This document shows positions 11,181-23,037 of a DNA stretch of 64,000 bases, piece by piece. This stretch comes from Athripsodes cinereus (taxonomy: Eukaryota; Arthropoda; Insecta; Trichoptera; Leptoceridae). Numbering within the stretch: the stretch's first letter is position 1; each line of letters starts with the position of its first letter. The notes beneath the pieces are model-generated. The model did not search any database, was not told the DNA's origin, and saw only the letters and a program-made list of their open reading frames with translations. The stretch spans positions 3,100,001 to 3,164,000 of the forward strand of contig OX388306.1 in the NCBI GenBank assembly GCA_947579605.1. The letters are read 5' to 3'. The position numbers and the translations under genes were made by a program.

Positions 11181-12569
11181 AACTTCATATATCAAAACTA
11201 CTGCAAGAAAAAGGTACGCAAAAATATAAGATTTTTTGAGTGAGTTAATTTGACCACCCTCTGTAGGTATAAACCTACCTAAAATACTGATAAAATGATT
11301 GATTTTTTTTTATAATATAATGTCATTGATTGTTACTCCCAAACTTCTTTACAAGAAAATGCAGTGTTCTTCTCTTTTAAAAGAAAATTTCTTGAAATTT
11401 TTATCCATAAAACATCTTAATCTAAGAAGATTGCTTGATGTAGAAGCTTTGATCTCAGTTATAACATGTTTTATTCATATCTCTTGGGATCCTATTTACC
11501 TATTGTCGTTCAATATTCACCGTGTTCATACAATGCACTTCCCGCAAATTATCATCAAACAACATACGGAAAAGTAAATATTTGATGAGGAGCTTTGAAT
11601 TATACCGTAGAGCAGAGGTCGAAAAACTTGTTCCCTAAAGAGCTAAATGTGTACGTATGTACATTACATCGTTAAAAAAGTCAGATCTATATATCAATTT
11701 AGTCAATCTTTATTATACTTTATAAGACCTTCATAAAATTATAAGAACACTGATTAAAACTTGATGTTGTGCTTAATATTTTTTTTCTTTTATTATAAAA
11801 AAATATTTAATTTATTTAAATCATGACAGTGACGGAAAAACATTTTTGCTAACAATGCTCTTGCATTTCTTTGGAAGTTTTGATTTTATGTTAGGTATGT
11901 ATGTTTTATTTTTGATATGAAGTATGATTCCAAAATAACATCATTTAATAAGACTTTTCAGCTTATCCTTGATAAAATTCATGCTTGAGAAAAAATATTC
12001 AATTTCGTGGAGTTGATTTTTGTGTCAAACCCGAATTTTCCGACTACTGCCACATGACAACTACTTATAAACTTACATTATTAACATGATATGATTACTA
12101 TAAGGAAAAATGGATTCATATTATTGTCGTAGTGACGAAAATAAGTTAAAAGCAATTTACCGCCAAATTATACCAAGACAATAGCAAAAACAGCACCATA
12201 TGTATGTTTAAGTTTGCTTATTTAAAAATTAGAAAAAAATGTAATTCTCTAGACTTCTACATTATTCAGGTAGTCGGTGGGTCCTTCAATGTTTTACTAG
12301 TTCAAATCTTTGATACAGTTACGAAAGAAAAACGCATTGAAATAGAACATTGTGAAATGAAGTAGAAAGATAACTAATATTTAATGGTTGAATAAAAACT
12401 GTTCAGACAAAAGCAGAATATCTACTTGAAGATGTGCTTCAGCCAAGGAATGCTTGGAAAGCATCCAAAAGTATGAAAAGATTACTAGTTATGAGTAAGA
12501 TGGTGTTTTCTATATAGAAAGTTTCGGTTACACGTTACAAAATCACTATGGAACACATCTATAGTACAA
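11181..12569. other. Unannotated AT-rich stretch
   Basis: Contains a 92-codon plus-strand frame (11299-11577) without a recognisable domain or signal. No repeat landmark found. Confidence 0.25.
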
Positions 12570-12745
12570 ATATTCGTAAAACATCACGTTTCAGACATTA
12601 AACATCTTCAATTCAGCGATGAGGTATGCCACACATCATGAATGTCTTAACTTTAATTGAAGCGAAGAGGAAAACTTGCGTATTTGTTATGTGCAGTTAG
12701 TCATCTGGTAACCCCATGTGTGGGAAATACCGTGATGGTTTGAAT
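12570..12745 (+). repeat. DR1, 5'-truncated copy
   Basis: Holds AATTCAGCGATGAGGTATGC, ATGAATGTCTTAACTTT, a degraded TTGCATGTTTATT segment and GTAACCCCATGTGTGGG, in the family order. Confidence 0.65.
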
Positions 12746-14187
12746 TAATGATAGGTATTAACTCTAAGCTTATTTTGAAATCAGTTATTTACTTACCTGC
12801 CATAATTATGTTAGGTATGTGAATGTATTATTATACTTAAGCAGGTAAAACATTAAAATTTAATAACGAAATAGGTATAAGCAGGGAGGTTTTTTGTTTT
12901 ATTGTTTTCTGCACGTGTTTGAGGGGGTGCTTTGTACAAGTATGTTTAATGTAACAAAATAAGAAGGCTTTGTATACATCAGGGATGTTTATTAAATACA
13001 GAGAGTAAGAGATAAAAATGAAGGGGTACTTACCTGAAAATATTATATGTATCAAATATTGTTTGGATTTCGTTGAAATATGATTTAAATTAAAATACCT
13101 ATGGTGCTTCATACAAAACAAGTATGTGATGTAGCTACATTAGTGAACATCAGACAAAAGAAATAATATGTATTTTTTTCTTACGTAGATTTTTTTTTTA
13201 ATTTATCAAACGTACGTATCTCGTCATTATTAAATTCCTATACATTTTTTTCATTGCTCGACAACATTGTAATAGCAAGAACAGATCAAGGTCATTGAGA
13301 AAAAATTTGACAGGTATTGTACCGATTTATTATTATTATTGGACGACATTAAAGTGTCGTTTTGTACCAAAGCACCTCAAGGACACTGTACAAATCAATT
13401 CAATTGAATTATGATCGCAAAACCAGTTTGTAGGATTGAAAAAACTGACTAAAACGTTTGAAAAATTCGAGAAGCACTAGCAAGCATGTCAGTGTCACCA
13501 AACTTAATATTGTAATCATTCATATTACCATAGAAAGGGTTTTTCAAAATATCTTAAGTACAAACCCCCTACTGTTCTATGTTTAGAGACCATTCACTCT
13601 TTTGTAAGTTATAAGGATCATTGCACTTAGTAGCTACATAGTTATTACAAATTAACGGTCACTGATCAAAATGACTACCCAAAGGTAAACACAACAGTTG
13701 GCGCGGAATAATGCGATTATGTTAAGACCGTAAATAACATTTTGATAGAAGGGTACCTATTTAGTCGTGTTCACTTTTGGTGATCACTCTGGATGATCCT
13801 TTAAATTGGAAACGTGTGAAAAGATGTTTCATCGATAGTGATCACTAGTGATGGGGCGGATGACGATTATCACCTGGCATAATGATGAAAGATTTTTTCA
13901 CTGAAAACTACCATATAAAAGTTTTTTTTTCTATTATTTGTCCTATTCTCTATGCATTTGTATTGAATGTAAGAATCATGAACAAACCGAAAGTACCTCT
14001 AATTGTGTACCTATCTACTAACGATAATTTTAGGTATTAATTTATTTTGCTTATCATATGTATGAATAATTCTTTTTTACGAAAATGCGATAAGCCACTG
14101 ATAACCTGACCGTGATTATCGACTTGCCAATGAAAGCATCGGATCAATAAATGGAAATTGGCATTCAATGAACAACTTTGAATCTGT
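12746..14187. other. Unannotated AT-rich stretch
   Basis: A 94-codon minus-strand frame (12837-13121) is A/T-driven and has no recognisable domain. Near 13765 the word CACTCTGGATGATCCTTTAAA resembles the palindrome at 14188 and may be its diverged partner. Confidence 0.25.
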
Positions 14188-14211
14188 CACTTTGGATGAT
14201 CATCCAAAGTG
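14188..14211. repeat. Perfect 24-base palindrome
   Basis: The left half is CACTTTGGATGA and the right half is its exact reverse complement, with no loop. It could be a relic of a head-to-head TIR junction or a dyad site; nothing nearby decides this. Confidence 0.8.
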
Positions 14212-14524
14212 AAACAATCTAAATGCTACTAAAGGAAGCAATAGTGAATCAACATTACAAAAAAAAATGCCAGTATGTCAGTATGGTTGTTAGCTTTCAC
14301 CAAATAAGAAACAAAAAACGAAAATTTGCATCTTTTAAGGTTTAAAATCAAATCTTTTCGTTGCAGCTGCGAACACACTCTAATTTCACTTAATAAGTAT
14401 ACTATTCACTCTAGGTAAAGACACTTGCATTCATTTTGAAATTGAAAATCGTAGTACTAATTAAGATATCTTTTTATTTATTAATATGGTAATATCTCTC
14501 TGTTTATATTTTCTTCTGGATTTT

Positions 14525-14690
14525 TGACTGTCCTGTAAAAAGCAGGTAGGTAGGTACTCGTAAAATATCATGAATTAAACCTTGCAATTCATAATGAGGT
14601 ATGCCACCAATGCTATATGTCTTATTCCTTAGAGGACAATCTGAATGTTTATCACTAGTAATCGACACATTGTGTGAAATGTTTTATATT
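14525..14690 (+). repeat. DR1, degraded copy
   Basis: GACTGTCCTGTAAAAAGCAGG, ATAATGAGGTATGCCACC, ATGTCTTATT and TGAATGTTTATCA follow the DR1 order, with small deletions. Confidence 0.6.
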
Positions 14691-14985
14691 ATGCCATCTT
14701 TTATATGACATTTAATTCCTGATTAAAGCCAGGTTTCAAGATTATAACGAACTAATTAAAATACTAAAGTTTGTCGTGAGTTTAGGAATTCAAGCAATCT
14801 AAAATTATAACATTTACTAAAAATAGCCTGTGACGCACATTACTGTTGGCTTAACATATTGTTGTTTCTTAGTAAAATTAAACAGTTTTATTTTTTTCAT
14901 TATTTTATTTACAATGATCACAATACGTACAATTTTATTGAGAAATTAAATACACCTGTAGTGTATGCACATTGGTATACTATCC

Positions 14986-15055
14986 ACAGATTGTACATCT
15001 GTGGTGTGTGGAACTGTCAATTTTAATTGACAGGTACATTGTCTCTGACACAGAA
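14986..15055. repeat. Two adjacent short hairpins
   Basis: CCACAGAT-TGT-ACATCTGTGG and CTGTCAATT-TTAATTGACAG lie side by side at about 14989-15033. Both are near perfect. Function unknown. Confidence 0.55.
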
Positions 15056-15257
15056 CAGTATAAGAACTGGAGTATAGTGCAATAGCAAGCCAATTGCTGT
15101 TTGGTGGTGTGAACCAGAGCCAGTGATCTTCGACATTGTTTCTGACACAATAATAGCTTTAGTTGAACGATGATCCCGTAGCATAGACCAATGCCTGACT
15201 TCTGGTGCTACGTCTCGGGACGTGCAAGTTCAATGAACCATGCAGCTATGGGCAATT

Positions 15258-15470
15258 TGCGGCATTCAGACAGCTGGATGTGAACGTCAATCATCAAGCA
15301 AAAATCTTAAATCTTTTGGCCACAATTCGGAGCATTCTCCGAGGAAATATTCGAATGAATAGTATGAATACCGTCTATACCTCCCATGGACGGGTTGTCG
15401 CCGGATGATTTAAGATTTTTGATTGATGATTGGTGATTGACGTTCGCATCCAGCTGTCTGTACGCCGCCA
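15258..15470. mobile_element. Foldback/MITE-like element
   Basis: Two arms of ~55-60 bases are inverted copies: GCGGCATTCAGACAGCTGGA with AACGTCAATCATCAA on the left, and TTGATGATTGG, GACGTTCGCATCCAGCTGTC on the right. The centre is ~90 bases. No hammerhead-like core was found, so this is a different class from the foldbacks elsewhere in the window. The 67-codon frame here is a shadow. Confidence 0.7.
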
Positions 15471-15490
15471 TTCAGAGAGCCAGACACTAT

Positions 15491-16169
15491 TTTAGTTAGA
15501 TTAGATCCAGTCACTTACTTTATTTTTTTTTTGTATTTTTTGGAAGATATACCTACCTACCAGAATTTAATTGCTATCGTTCATAGCGTACTTAAAAAAA
15601 TAAACCCATAATTTTCACGATACAAATAGTGTATACATTTAATAATATTGTTAAAATGACATTAACACATTGCCAACTTCTGGTTCATTATCAAATTGAG
15701 TTTGGGATGATACAATCAAAATTACATAACTAGTTAATTAACTGATAAAATAACTGTTTACGCTAATTACTAACCATTTGGTACGGAAATGTATGACAAT
15801 AATAATAGAGTAGGTACCTACTTAATAATTGTTATAACCATACGATGTATCGATATTGGTAATGAAGTGTTTATTCAAATTATTGTGAAATAATATGCAA
15901 CAATACCAACCAAAATCAGACAAATTGGTATGTGGTTAATGAAAAATGTATATATTAGTGCAGTGCTACATATTGCGTATTCGAGTCAATTAAATTTCAA
16001 TCAAGTCAAGTCAATTGCGTATTACTGTATATTGCGTAATCGAGTCAATTCTGTTTCGTGTATCTATATTTTGTTTGTATATTCACTCTATGAACAGTAA
16101 ACATGCAAGTTAAAGAAGCCAAAAGAAATTAAATAAAAACAAATAATTTGTTAATAAAACAAGATTTAT
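15491..16169. other. Unannotated AT-rich stretch
   Basis: A short local duplication of TATTGCGTATTCGAGTCAATT and related words occurs at about 15970-16050. Nothing else recognised. Confidence 0.3.
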
Positions 16170-16370
16170 GCATTGTTATTCCACTGTTGACTTTATTAAA
16201 TTTGCGAGCCGGCTTTCAAGAACTTCAGCTCTCATCGTCAGGCAAAAGTCACTTGCAAAAATAAAAAAGGAATAAAAAAAAGAAAAGTTAATTACCTACC
16301 TATTAATGAAGCTTCACTTTACACTTAATAGCCGGCTCGCAAAATTAGTAGTCAACAATGGAATAACTTA
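16170..16370. mobile_element. Inverted repeat with near-canonical hammerhead-like core
   Basis: Outer arms pair GTTATTCCACTGTTGAC with GTCAACAATGGAATAAC, and GCGAGCCGGCT with AGCCGGCTCGC. In the left arm the minus strand reads CTGACGA (16241-16235), a weak stem II, GAA (16217-16215), then the palindrome AGCCGGCT (16214-16207) and C. That is the order of a type I hammerhead with self-complementary stem III. Stem II is weak (three to four pairs). Probably a Penelope-type terminal repeat pair. Confidence 0.65.
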
Positions 16371-16950
16371 AATATATATTGTTATATTTATAAATAGACC
16401 TGTTCAATACGATCCTCAACAGTTTCAGGAGTCTGGTAAAAGATATTTTTAGCCCCCCAAATTGTTGACCAGTATTGTTAATTTGAACTGTAAATTTATT
16501 TTTTCATCCTTTTTTATATACTTACACTATAATATCATGTTTCACGGTATTGATGTGATTAGGATTTTAATTTTTCACTACATTACCTTTTATTTATTAT
16601 TATAATTTTGATTTGTACTGTAATTGATATCATCTTTTTGTATGAATTACACTTTGTATTGTATTTATTGTATATTTTTTACTGTGAAAAACATTATTTA
16701 TTGGTTTGATGGAATTTCAAAATTTTCAACTTGCTAACAATATCAGATTCTACATCTTGCAATGAATTTTTCTATTTTCTGTTTATTGTAATTAATTAAT
16801 TTTGTAGTTATTGATTATCATGAATTTATTTTGTGTCTCTTTATATTTTTGACATGTTTACATTGATTAATCTGTGTTGTGCCATACTCGCTACCCCGTA
16901 AACGTGTGTTTACTGTACATAGAGTAGTGTAATTTATTTATTACAAGCGT
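16371..16950. other. Unannotated AT-rich stretch
   Basis: T-rich sequence resembling a 3' untranslated region, but no coding part precedes it. Confidence 0.25.
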
Positions 16951-16954
16951 ATGT

Positions 16955-16974
16955 AACCCGGCATCGCTCGGGTT
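16955..16974. repeat. Short GC hairpin within a dispersed repeat
   Basis: AACCCGGCATCGCTCGGGTT pairs six or seven bases around a short loop. It sits about 75 bases before the 98-bp minisatellite. CCCGG...CTCGGGT words of this kind are common in insect repeats. Confidence 0.45.
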
Positions 16975-17029
16975 TAATTAAATAGAAAACCTTGCAAATA
17001 CATGGGTTAAAACAACAAAATCTTATTGA

Positions 17030-17481
17030 AAAAAAAGGAGTAAGCACTTACGTGGATAAAAGAAGTAAAAAGCTCTTCCCAATGAGAAAACTTAATTTTT
17101 GACTCCCTACATGCCTATATCTTAGTAACAATAAATAGGTAGGTACCTACATCGAAAAAAGTGCTGAAAAACTCTTCCCAATGAAAAATCATGAAGTTTG
17201 ATACCTCACATGCCCATATTTAGGTAAAAAAAATAGGTAGGTACCTACATCGAAAAAAGTGCTGAAAAACTCTTCCCAATGAAAAATCATGAAGTTTGAT
17301 ACCTCACATGCCCATACTTAGGTAAAAAAAAATAGGTAGGAACCTATATCGAAAAAAGTGCTAAAAACCTCTTCCCATTGAAAAATCTTGAAGTTTGGCA
17401 CCTCAGATGTTCACATTTATGTAAAAAAATAATAAGTAGGAACCTACATGGAAAAAAAAGTACTAAGAACCTCGTCCCGAT
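17030..17481. repeat. Minisatellite, ~98-bp unit, running into assembly gap
   Basis: The landmark CGAAAAAAGTGCT recurs at 17153, 17251 and 17350, and a diverged version occurs at 17450. A first partial unit lies near 17050. Shared words are CTCTTCCCAATGAAAAATC and AGGTAGGTACCTACAT. Units 2 and 3 are nearly identical and the outer ones more diverged, as expected of an array that expands from the middle. The true copy number is unknown because the array stops at the N run. Confidence 0.9.
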
Positions 17482-17681
17482 NNNNNNNNNNNNNNNNNNN
17501 NNNNNNNNNNNNNNNNNNNNNNNNNNNNNNNNNNNNNNNNNNNNNNNNNNNNNNNNNNNNNNNNNNNNNNNNNNNNNNNNNNNNNNNNNNNNNNNNNNNN
17601 NNNNNNNNNNNNNNNNNNNNNNNNNNNNNNNNNNNNNNNNNNNNNNNNNNNNNNNNNNNNNNNNNNNNNNNNNNNNNNNNN
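17482..17681. other. Assembly gap (200 N)
   Basis: Exactly 200 N. The round length suggests a placeholder. Frames crossing it are not real. Confidence 0.99.
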
Positions 17682-17952
17682 ATTAGTCTATCGTTAAAGT
17701 TCTTCAATAAGGATCGTAATTATGTAGAAGTAAAATTTGTATTCAAAGGTTTATGAACATTGTATGCAGAATAATTGCCATCATCTATTATTCTATAATA
17801 AGATTTAGTATCTGCTGTTTATGTGAACTCATGGAAGAGGACGTTAACCCATCAATAAACTTTGTTCGTGATAGAGCTTTTTCACATTATAATATTATAA
17901 CATTCTCATCCACTCATTTACATTTTCCTTGAAATATAAAATACCACACATT

Positions 17953-18174
17953 ATAAATAACAAACTAGAAGAGAGGCAACTAAGATGGTATGGGCACATA
18001 AGGCGGAGACCAAAGAATACTTGGATGACACAATGCAATAGAATCCTGCGGAGAAAATGGCCTGGATGAAAATGATATAATGAACCGGAGAGTGTATAGC
18101 CTTAGAACGAGAAGAGCCGACCCCAGCAGCCTTCAGTGGCAATAAGTTGGGACAGTGCCAGGAAGAAGAAGATA
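17953..18174 (+). pseudogene. 5'-truncated LINE end with 12-base target duplication
   Basis: The plus frame reads LEERQLRWYGHIRRRPKNTW before a stop, then continues in pieces ending near ADPSSLQW-like sequence and a GAAGAAGAAGA tail. LRWYGHxxR...P..W closes the pol protein of many RTE-like and Jockey-like LINEs. It is flanked by ATACCACACATT on both sides (17941-17952 and 18178-18189), a typical target-primed insertion scar. The well-preserved duplication contrasts with the decayed coding frame. Confidence 0.7.
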
Positions 18175-18189
18175 ATATACCACACATTC

Positions 18190-18660
18190 TGAATATATTT
18201 TTTTATTGAAATTTAGTGGACAATTTGTATGTTTGTAACCTGCAATTAGTTCCTTGACTATCTCATTCTATGAGATATCTTTGTAATGCTATATGCAGGA
18301 TAAAAAAAGTGAACGCTAGTTTATTTTCATCTATTTTTTCAACCCCCTTAGATTCATAAATCTCCAAAACTTTTGATCATGAATTTATTATTAAAGCTTT
18401 ATCTGAAAATAGAATAGTTTCTTTGTAAATTAAGTCTCTCAACATCTACGACGTAAAAAATTGTTTGAAAGTTAAAGACAATTTTGATGAAAAGTTATTA
18501 ATTAGGTACCTAATAACTTATGTTTATATATGTATTTCAATTAGGTACTTTCAAGGAGTAAATTAAATGTATCTATTCATTAAAATGATTTAATTAATTT
18601 TCAAATTTGGAATCAAACTTAAGTGGAATTAGTCTGCACATGTGGAGCAAATGGACTATG
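18190..18660. other. Unannotated AT-rich stretch
   Basis: No supported feature seen. Confidence 0.25.
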
Positions 18661-18667
18661 ATGAAAG

Positions 18668-18925
18668 ATGACGAAGATAATGTATCTACCTGAAAGAGGG
18701 GGTGTAAGAAAGCGAAGACGTCGGACAACTACTTGGTTTTACCACGTGGATAAAAGTTCCAAGGGCGGCCGCGTGTTGAGTAAGAGGAATCGGCATAGAT
18801 GTTTGTGGTATTGTATGAATGTGGAAAAACAAAAAAAAAGTATGCAGGGATCGAGCTGTGTGGTGTTCTGTTATCTCTGCCTACCTCACTTGAGAAAATA
18901 CGTGAGTTACAAAATTCAATTTAAA
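18668..18925 (+). pseudogene. LINE pol C-terminal remnant
   Basis: The 86-codon frame contains RKRRRRTTTWFYHVDKSSKG, RVLSKRNRHR and YLCLPHLRKYVS. A frame on the minus strand at 36726-37079 shares DYVDRILMDGCVLTRRNR and SLCLPHLRRSV in the same order, so this is a repeated coding remnant. The basic run before a W..HV..D block is usual near the end of LINE pol proteins. It is not an independent gene. Confidence 0.5.
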
Positions 18926-18962
18926 TGATCTAGAGTTTGTGTGTTCACATTGTGAAAAGACA

Positions 18963-19125
18963 TTTTAAACATATTTGATATCAATAAAACACTGTTTTAC
19001 TTTTCACTATTGATTTATTAATACTCTCTTGAAAATGTCAAGCTAACTTGACGAAAGCGCTTGAGTATTAATAAATCAATAGTGAAAAGTAAAACAGTGT
19101 TTTACTGATATCAAATATGTTTAAA
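18963..19125. mobile_element. Foldback element with hammerhead-like core
   Basis: Arms of ~75 bases are nearly perfect inverses: AACATATTTGATATCA and TTTTACTTTTCACTATTGA with their complements. The centre at 19028-19062 reads CTTGAAAATG, a stem II of GTCAAG-CTAA-CTTGAC, GAA, and the palindrome AGCGCT. Only the CTGANGA core is mutated (TTGAAAA). The symmetry of the arms suggests a young or gene-converted copy. Confidence 0.7.
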
Positions 19126-19472
19126 ATTCAATTTATCTAAATTATGTCTAGTAATTGTAAATTAACGTTATGTAGGTATCAAATAAATATAACTAAGAAA
19201 AGACGCGAACGTTTAATTATATATTTGCACACGTAATTTACTATCTTAATAGACAATAATTAATGTTTATTTATATAATAATATGAATTTACTTTTCATA
19301 ATAATTATAATACTCAGCGTTCATTTGTCAGAATTCAAGGTTTGAACAATTAAAACATATTCCATATTATAATGAAATAGGCATTAATTATTACCTAGAA
19401 AGGAAATAACTAGAGTTTTTTGTCTAAGTTCGTTTTATGATTTCAAAATAACATTAATTTGCAAGATCTCGC

Positions 19473-19680
19473 GTTCCGAGGAGCACCCGGCAAATAATTG
19501 GTTTCCCACTATTTCCCATTAGTTTTTGAGTGTCCTGTGAAATGCAAGTGTTTAAACAAAAATTCAACATTTTAAATTCAGCGATGAGGTTTTCCACCCA
19601 TCCTGAATGTCTTTATTTCTTTGTTAGAATAAAGAAGACAGTTTGTGTGTTTATTACATGCAGGTGAATTATAGATGTCA
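19473..19680 (+). repeat. DR1, near full-length copy
   Basis: Starts at GAGGAGCACCCGGCAAATAA, then GAGTGTCCTGTGAAATGCAA, AATTCAGCGATGAGG, CCACCCATCCTGAATGTCTT and GTGTTTATTACATGCAGG. The last ~40 bases of the family are missing. Confidence 0.75.
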
Positions 19681-20240
19681 ATCGTTTTATTCTTAAGATA
19701 TTCTAAACAATTGCGTTTTACAAGACATTTGAAAAATCACAAAAAGAGTGATAGATCATTTTTTTTATCAGGGACTCTACAAGGTGATTTTTTTTGTCGT
19801 TAAATCAGTATTTTCATGATAGAGGTGCGTAGTAATTAAAATGTCGACTATTTACCAATTGCGAATTGGAATTTGGGAGAAAATTAATCTGAAATTCGGA
19901 ACTTCGTTTGAAATTGTACATGAAAAGTCAATAATAATAATAATAGTCGTTGTTTGTATCGAAACGTTGATAAATAAACCAATTGCAAATGAAATTGTTT
20001 TTCACTGAGGGTTATTAAATAAACAAGACAATATTATTAATTACAAACTAGTATTAAACCCAAATACGTTGAGAAAAAGCTTTCATATTAAAAGCTTTAA
20101 ATAATAGGTACGTTAAGAAAAAAGAGAGAATTTGGGCTACAAAATATATGGTTTTTAAATAGAATTTGGTATTGGTTTTTTTTTTATATTATATTTTTAA
20201 TATAATCCGTAACTTTTTGCGTATTTTCCATTATGGTATA
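19681..20240. other. Unannotated AT-rich stretch
   Basis: No supported feature. A GAAACGTT word near 19960 was considered as a hammerhead half and set aside. Confidence 0.25.
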
Positions 20241-20385
20241 AAGTAAACACTTAACTTTTTTATAAATACACACTATATTTTATAAATGAGTAGACAAGTG
20301 TTTCGTCTTTTACCGAGACATTATCAATACTGTCTACTCATTTATAAAATATAGTGTGTATTTATAAAAAAGGTAAGTGTTTACT
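20241..20385. mobile_element. Foldback element with hammerhead-like core
   Basis: Arms of ~60 bases match exactly over long runs (AGTAAACACTTA, TATAAATACACACTATATTT and GAGTAGACA with their complements). On the minus strand the centre reads TTGATAA, stem II GTCT...AGAC, GAA, then ACA-CT-TGT and C. This is a core-mutated version of the layout at 58172, with a short looped stem III. Confidence 0.65.
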
Positions 20386-21274
20386 TGGTAGGTATTGGTT
20401 GTTTTTTAAAAATTGGTGGTTATTAGTTTTTTATTTGTAGATATAATTAGAGATATGTGTATTCTATCCCATACACAAGTTTCACTCTTTAAATAGGATA
20501 GGAAATTATATTAGTGTATTTTATTGTTTAGTAAATGTGTTATATATCTACATATGTGTATTTTTAAATTTAACGAATAAAAAATACTTCCTTTACTACT
20601 ACAACTATGTATACTATCACAAAATATCCCACCAAAAGGTAGCAAGCGGCCAAAAAAAGTGGATTTTGTAAATATGCATATTTTTCTATCCATGGCAAAA
20701 AAGAGTGGACTGTTTATTAAATCTATCATTTAACAATTCAGGCTGTGAATGATGAAGAAATAATAAAATAAAATCATATTTATGAAAGTAAGTACTTACA
20801 TTCATAAATTTGTATGAATTCTGATAAATATGTATTTCGTAAGTAAAAGAACTGAGAAAGAGACCTCTGGAGAGTATTAACAGAAACCTGAGAATTCCTA
20901 TTATTTCACTTCGGTTGGCGCTGAGAATTTTAATTCAATATAATAATAACAACTTCCTCGCATTCTTTTGTTATAGAAAGAGAGGAAGAAGATAAAGAAA
21001 GAGAAATATTATACGAAGAGAAAGGTGAAGACACAAAAGCAATAATAATAATAATACTGAAGATGAAGAGTTTCATAAAGCACTTGGGAATTATTCGCGG
21101 GTATACTTGCTAGTGGTTTTCAGCTGATTAATAATAATTTAGAATGCGTGTGGGTGTGTACAGGTAAAGTAATATCTAATTTGTTTACTTTTTATGAAGC
21201 ACTTATTTGCTGTAGGTAAATCCTTTATGAATAGCAGCGCAGAATATTAAAGCTAATTTAAATACCATTAATTG
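20386..21274. other. Unannotated AT-rich stretch
   Basis: The 72-codon minus-strand frame at 20511-20729 is unremarkable. A GA-rich patch lies at 20975-21030. Confidence 0.25.
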
Positions 21275-21505
21275 ACGCTGGAGCAACCAGAAAAGAATTG
21301 GTCTCCCACTCTTTTCCGTAAGTTTGCGAGGGTCCCGTAAAAGATAAGTGTTCCAAAAAATAAAAATAAAAAAATTTCATCTGAAAGTTTGTCATCTATC
21401 CTGAATGTCTATTTTTTTGGCACGGAGAGGGTAGCTTGCATGTTTATTGCATGCGACTAGTCTGCTAACCATCCCACTTGTAAGTTATGACGTGATGATA
21501 TAACA
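21275..21505 (+). repeat. DR1, full-length copy
   Basis: All landmarks are present in order: AATTGGTCTCCCACTCTTTT, GTCCCGTAAAAGATAAGTGT, TATCCTGAATGTCTATTTTT, GCACGGAGAGGGTAGCTTGC, ATGTTTATTGCATGC, CCATCCCACTTGTAAG and ATGACGTGATGATATA. This is one of the best copies for defining the family ends. Confidence 0.8.
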
Positions 21506-22084
21506 GTAGTAGTTAATTGAAGCTGTAATAAAACAAGGGTCCATTAGCCTAAATTGCATATTAAATTTACGTAGGTATATTAAATTTTTCATTATATACC
21601 TAAATAACCAGTTGATCAAACGTTAATTACCTATCTAAATTTGGAAATTTTAATTTTTAACAGAGTTCAATCGTTTGCTTCTTACCTACATTGAAGATGA
21701 CATCCCTATAAAATTTAATTGACAATCCTTTAAATAAAATCCTTTAAATAAAAAAAATATAATAGTTGAGAATAAAGATATTGCAATGAAAAATTTCGTG
21801 TTTTTTTTTGTTCCCAATACAATACAACACTATACAGCATAAATCCAATAATAATTAACAATATATCATCAATTTATTTGATCAAAGTGCCTGTCTCAGA
21901 ATTGAGCGTGGATTAGATTGGATTAGAGGTTTAATTTTTGCAATTTCCAAAAAAGGCCCCTGTATTTAGGTCTTTTTTCTAGCTGACGCCTCAATTTCTG
22001 GTAGAATATTTTTTTTGAAAACTTAACATAAAACAATGTATGGTGGTTTATTTACTAGACACAAATATTACAAATTATGTAACT
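21506..22084. other. Unannotated AT-rich stretch
   Basis: A short duplication AATCCTTTAAATAAA occurs near 21725-21750; otherwise nothing recognised. Confidence 0.25.
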
Positions 22085-22200
22085 TGAAACAAGTGTTTCT
22101 TTCTACTATAGTTTATTGATTCCGAGATAGACGTCTTTCAACTTATCAGGTCATTATCTATAATGGAATATTCTACTACGTGTGCACTGACAATTAATAA
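22085..22200 (-). ncRNA. Single-arm hammerhead-like repeat (AGACGTCT type)
   Basis: On the minus strand: CTGATAA, a very short stem II (GTT), GAA, the palindrome AGACGTCT and A, followed by a GAAACACTTGTTTC-related segment. Two relatives lie at 25655-25680 and 43303-43333 on the minus strand. The near loss of stem II makes self-cleavage doubtful. The flank word CTACTACGTGTGCAC is also shared with 43395-43410. Confidence 0.45.
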
Positions 22201-23037
22201 ATTACAAATTGTTTCTCGGGAACGCCGGATTTATAAGCTAGTACCTACCATGGCAGAATAATAATTGTATTATCAAACAAATTGATTAACTGTCAATGTA
22301 AGTTATCGAAGAGAAAATCAAATTTATTTATTTGTATATTTATTCCATTATTATTTAGAAATATAAATTTATATAACAACGTTGTTTGTCTCTTCTCGTT
22401 AATATTAATGTACTGTACCTAAAAACACACCGTGGGTAACAAGATTGTAATATCTCAAAAAAGTCGAAAAATTCTAAGCATATTTAAATGACCCTCATTC
22501 TGGCTTATAGGTTTGTATATTAACGACTTACATCACTCGACTGTGCTCAGGACAAAGGCATTAAACCACAATTTTGGAAAAAGTCCTTTTATGTTTTTTT
22601 TTGCTTATAACTTGATAGTTACTGAATATTTTGTCTTCAATTTTTATGACATAATAAAAGAACTACATTACAATAAGATGGTAAAATAATAATGACAATA
22701 ATTTTTGTCATTTTCTTTATCCCACAGTTTTTTTGCTTCTCCTATAAAATTTTACCGATGTGGTTTAAACCCTTTGTCCTGATCAGTCTTATATATCTTT
22801 TTATTCATATATTTTTTTTAATAAATTTCTCATTTTTCACATGGTTATTTTACTTGACTTTTGTTTCTTATCAAATAATTTTACAAAATATGTGCAAACT
22901 TAATGCAAAAAAAAAAATCATAAAAATAAATAATTATAAAAAATTGAATAAACTTTAGTTTATTAAGCTTTGTGCAAACTGAAAGTATGAAGTTGCAAAA
23001 AAAATTCAAATTCAAGTTTCTTTATTAGTGAATATAT
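22201..23037. other. Unannotated, very AT-rich stretch
   Basis: An 88-codon frame at 22692-22958 is rich in Phe and Ile because of T-rich sequence. It is not supported as a membrane protein. Confidence 0.3.

Noticed and set aside
17378..17756. Frames running through the N gap
   Set aside because: Composed of undetermined bases.
19930..19985. Hammerhead half (GAAACGTTG)
   Set aside because: No CTGANGA-like core or stem II could be paired upstream.
22692..22958. Hydrophobic 88-codon frame suggesting a membrane protein
   Set aside because: Phe/Ile content follows from the T-rich DNA; no signal or homology is apparent.
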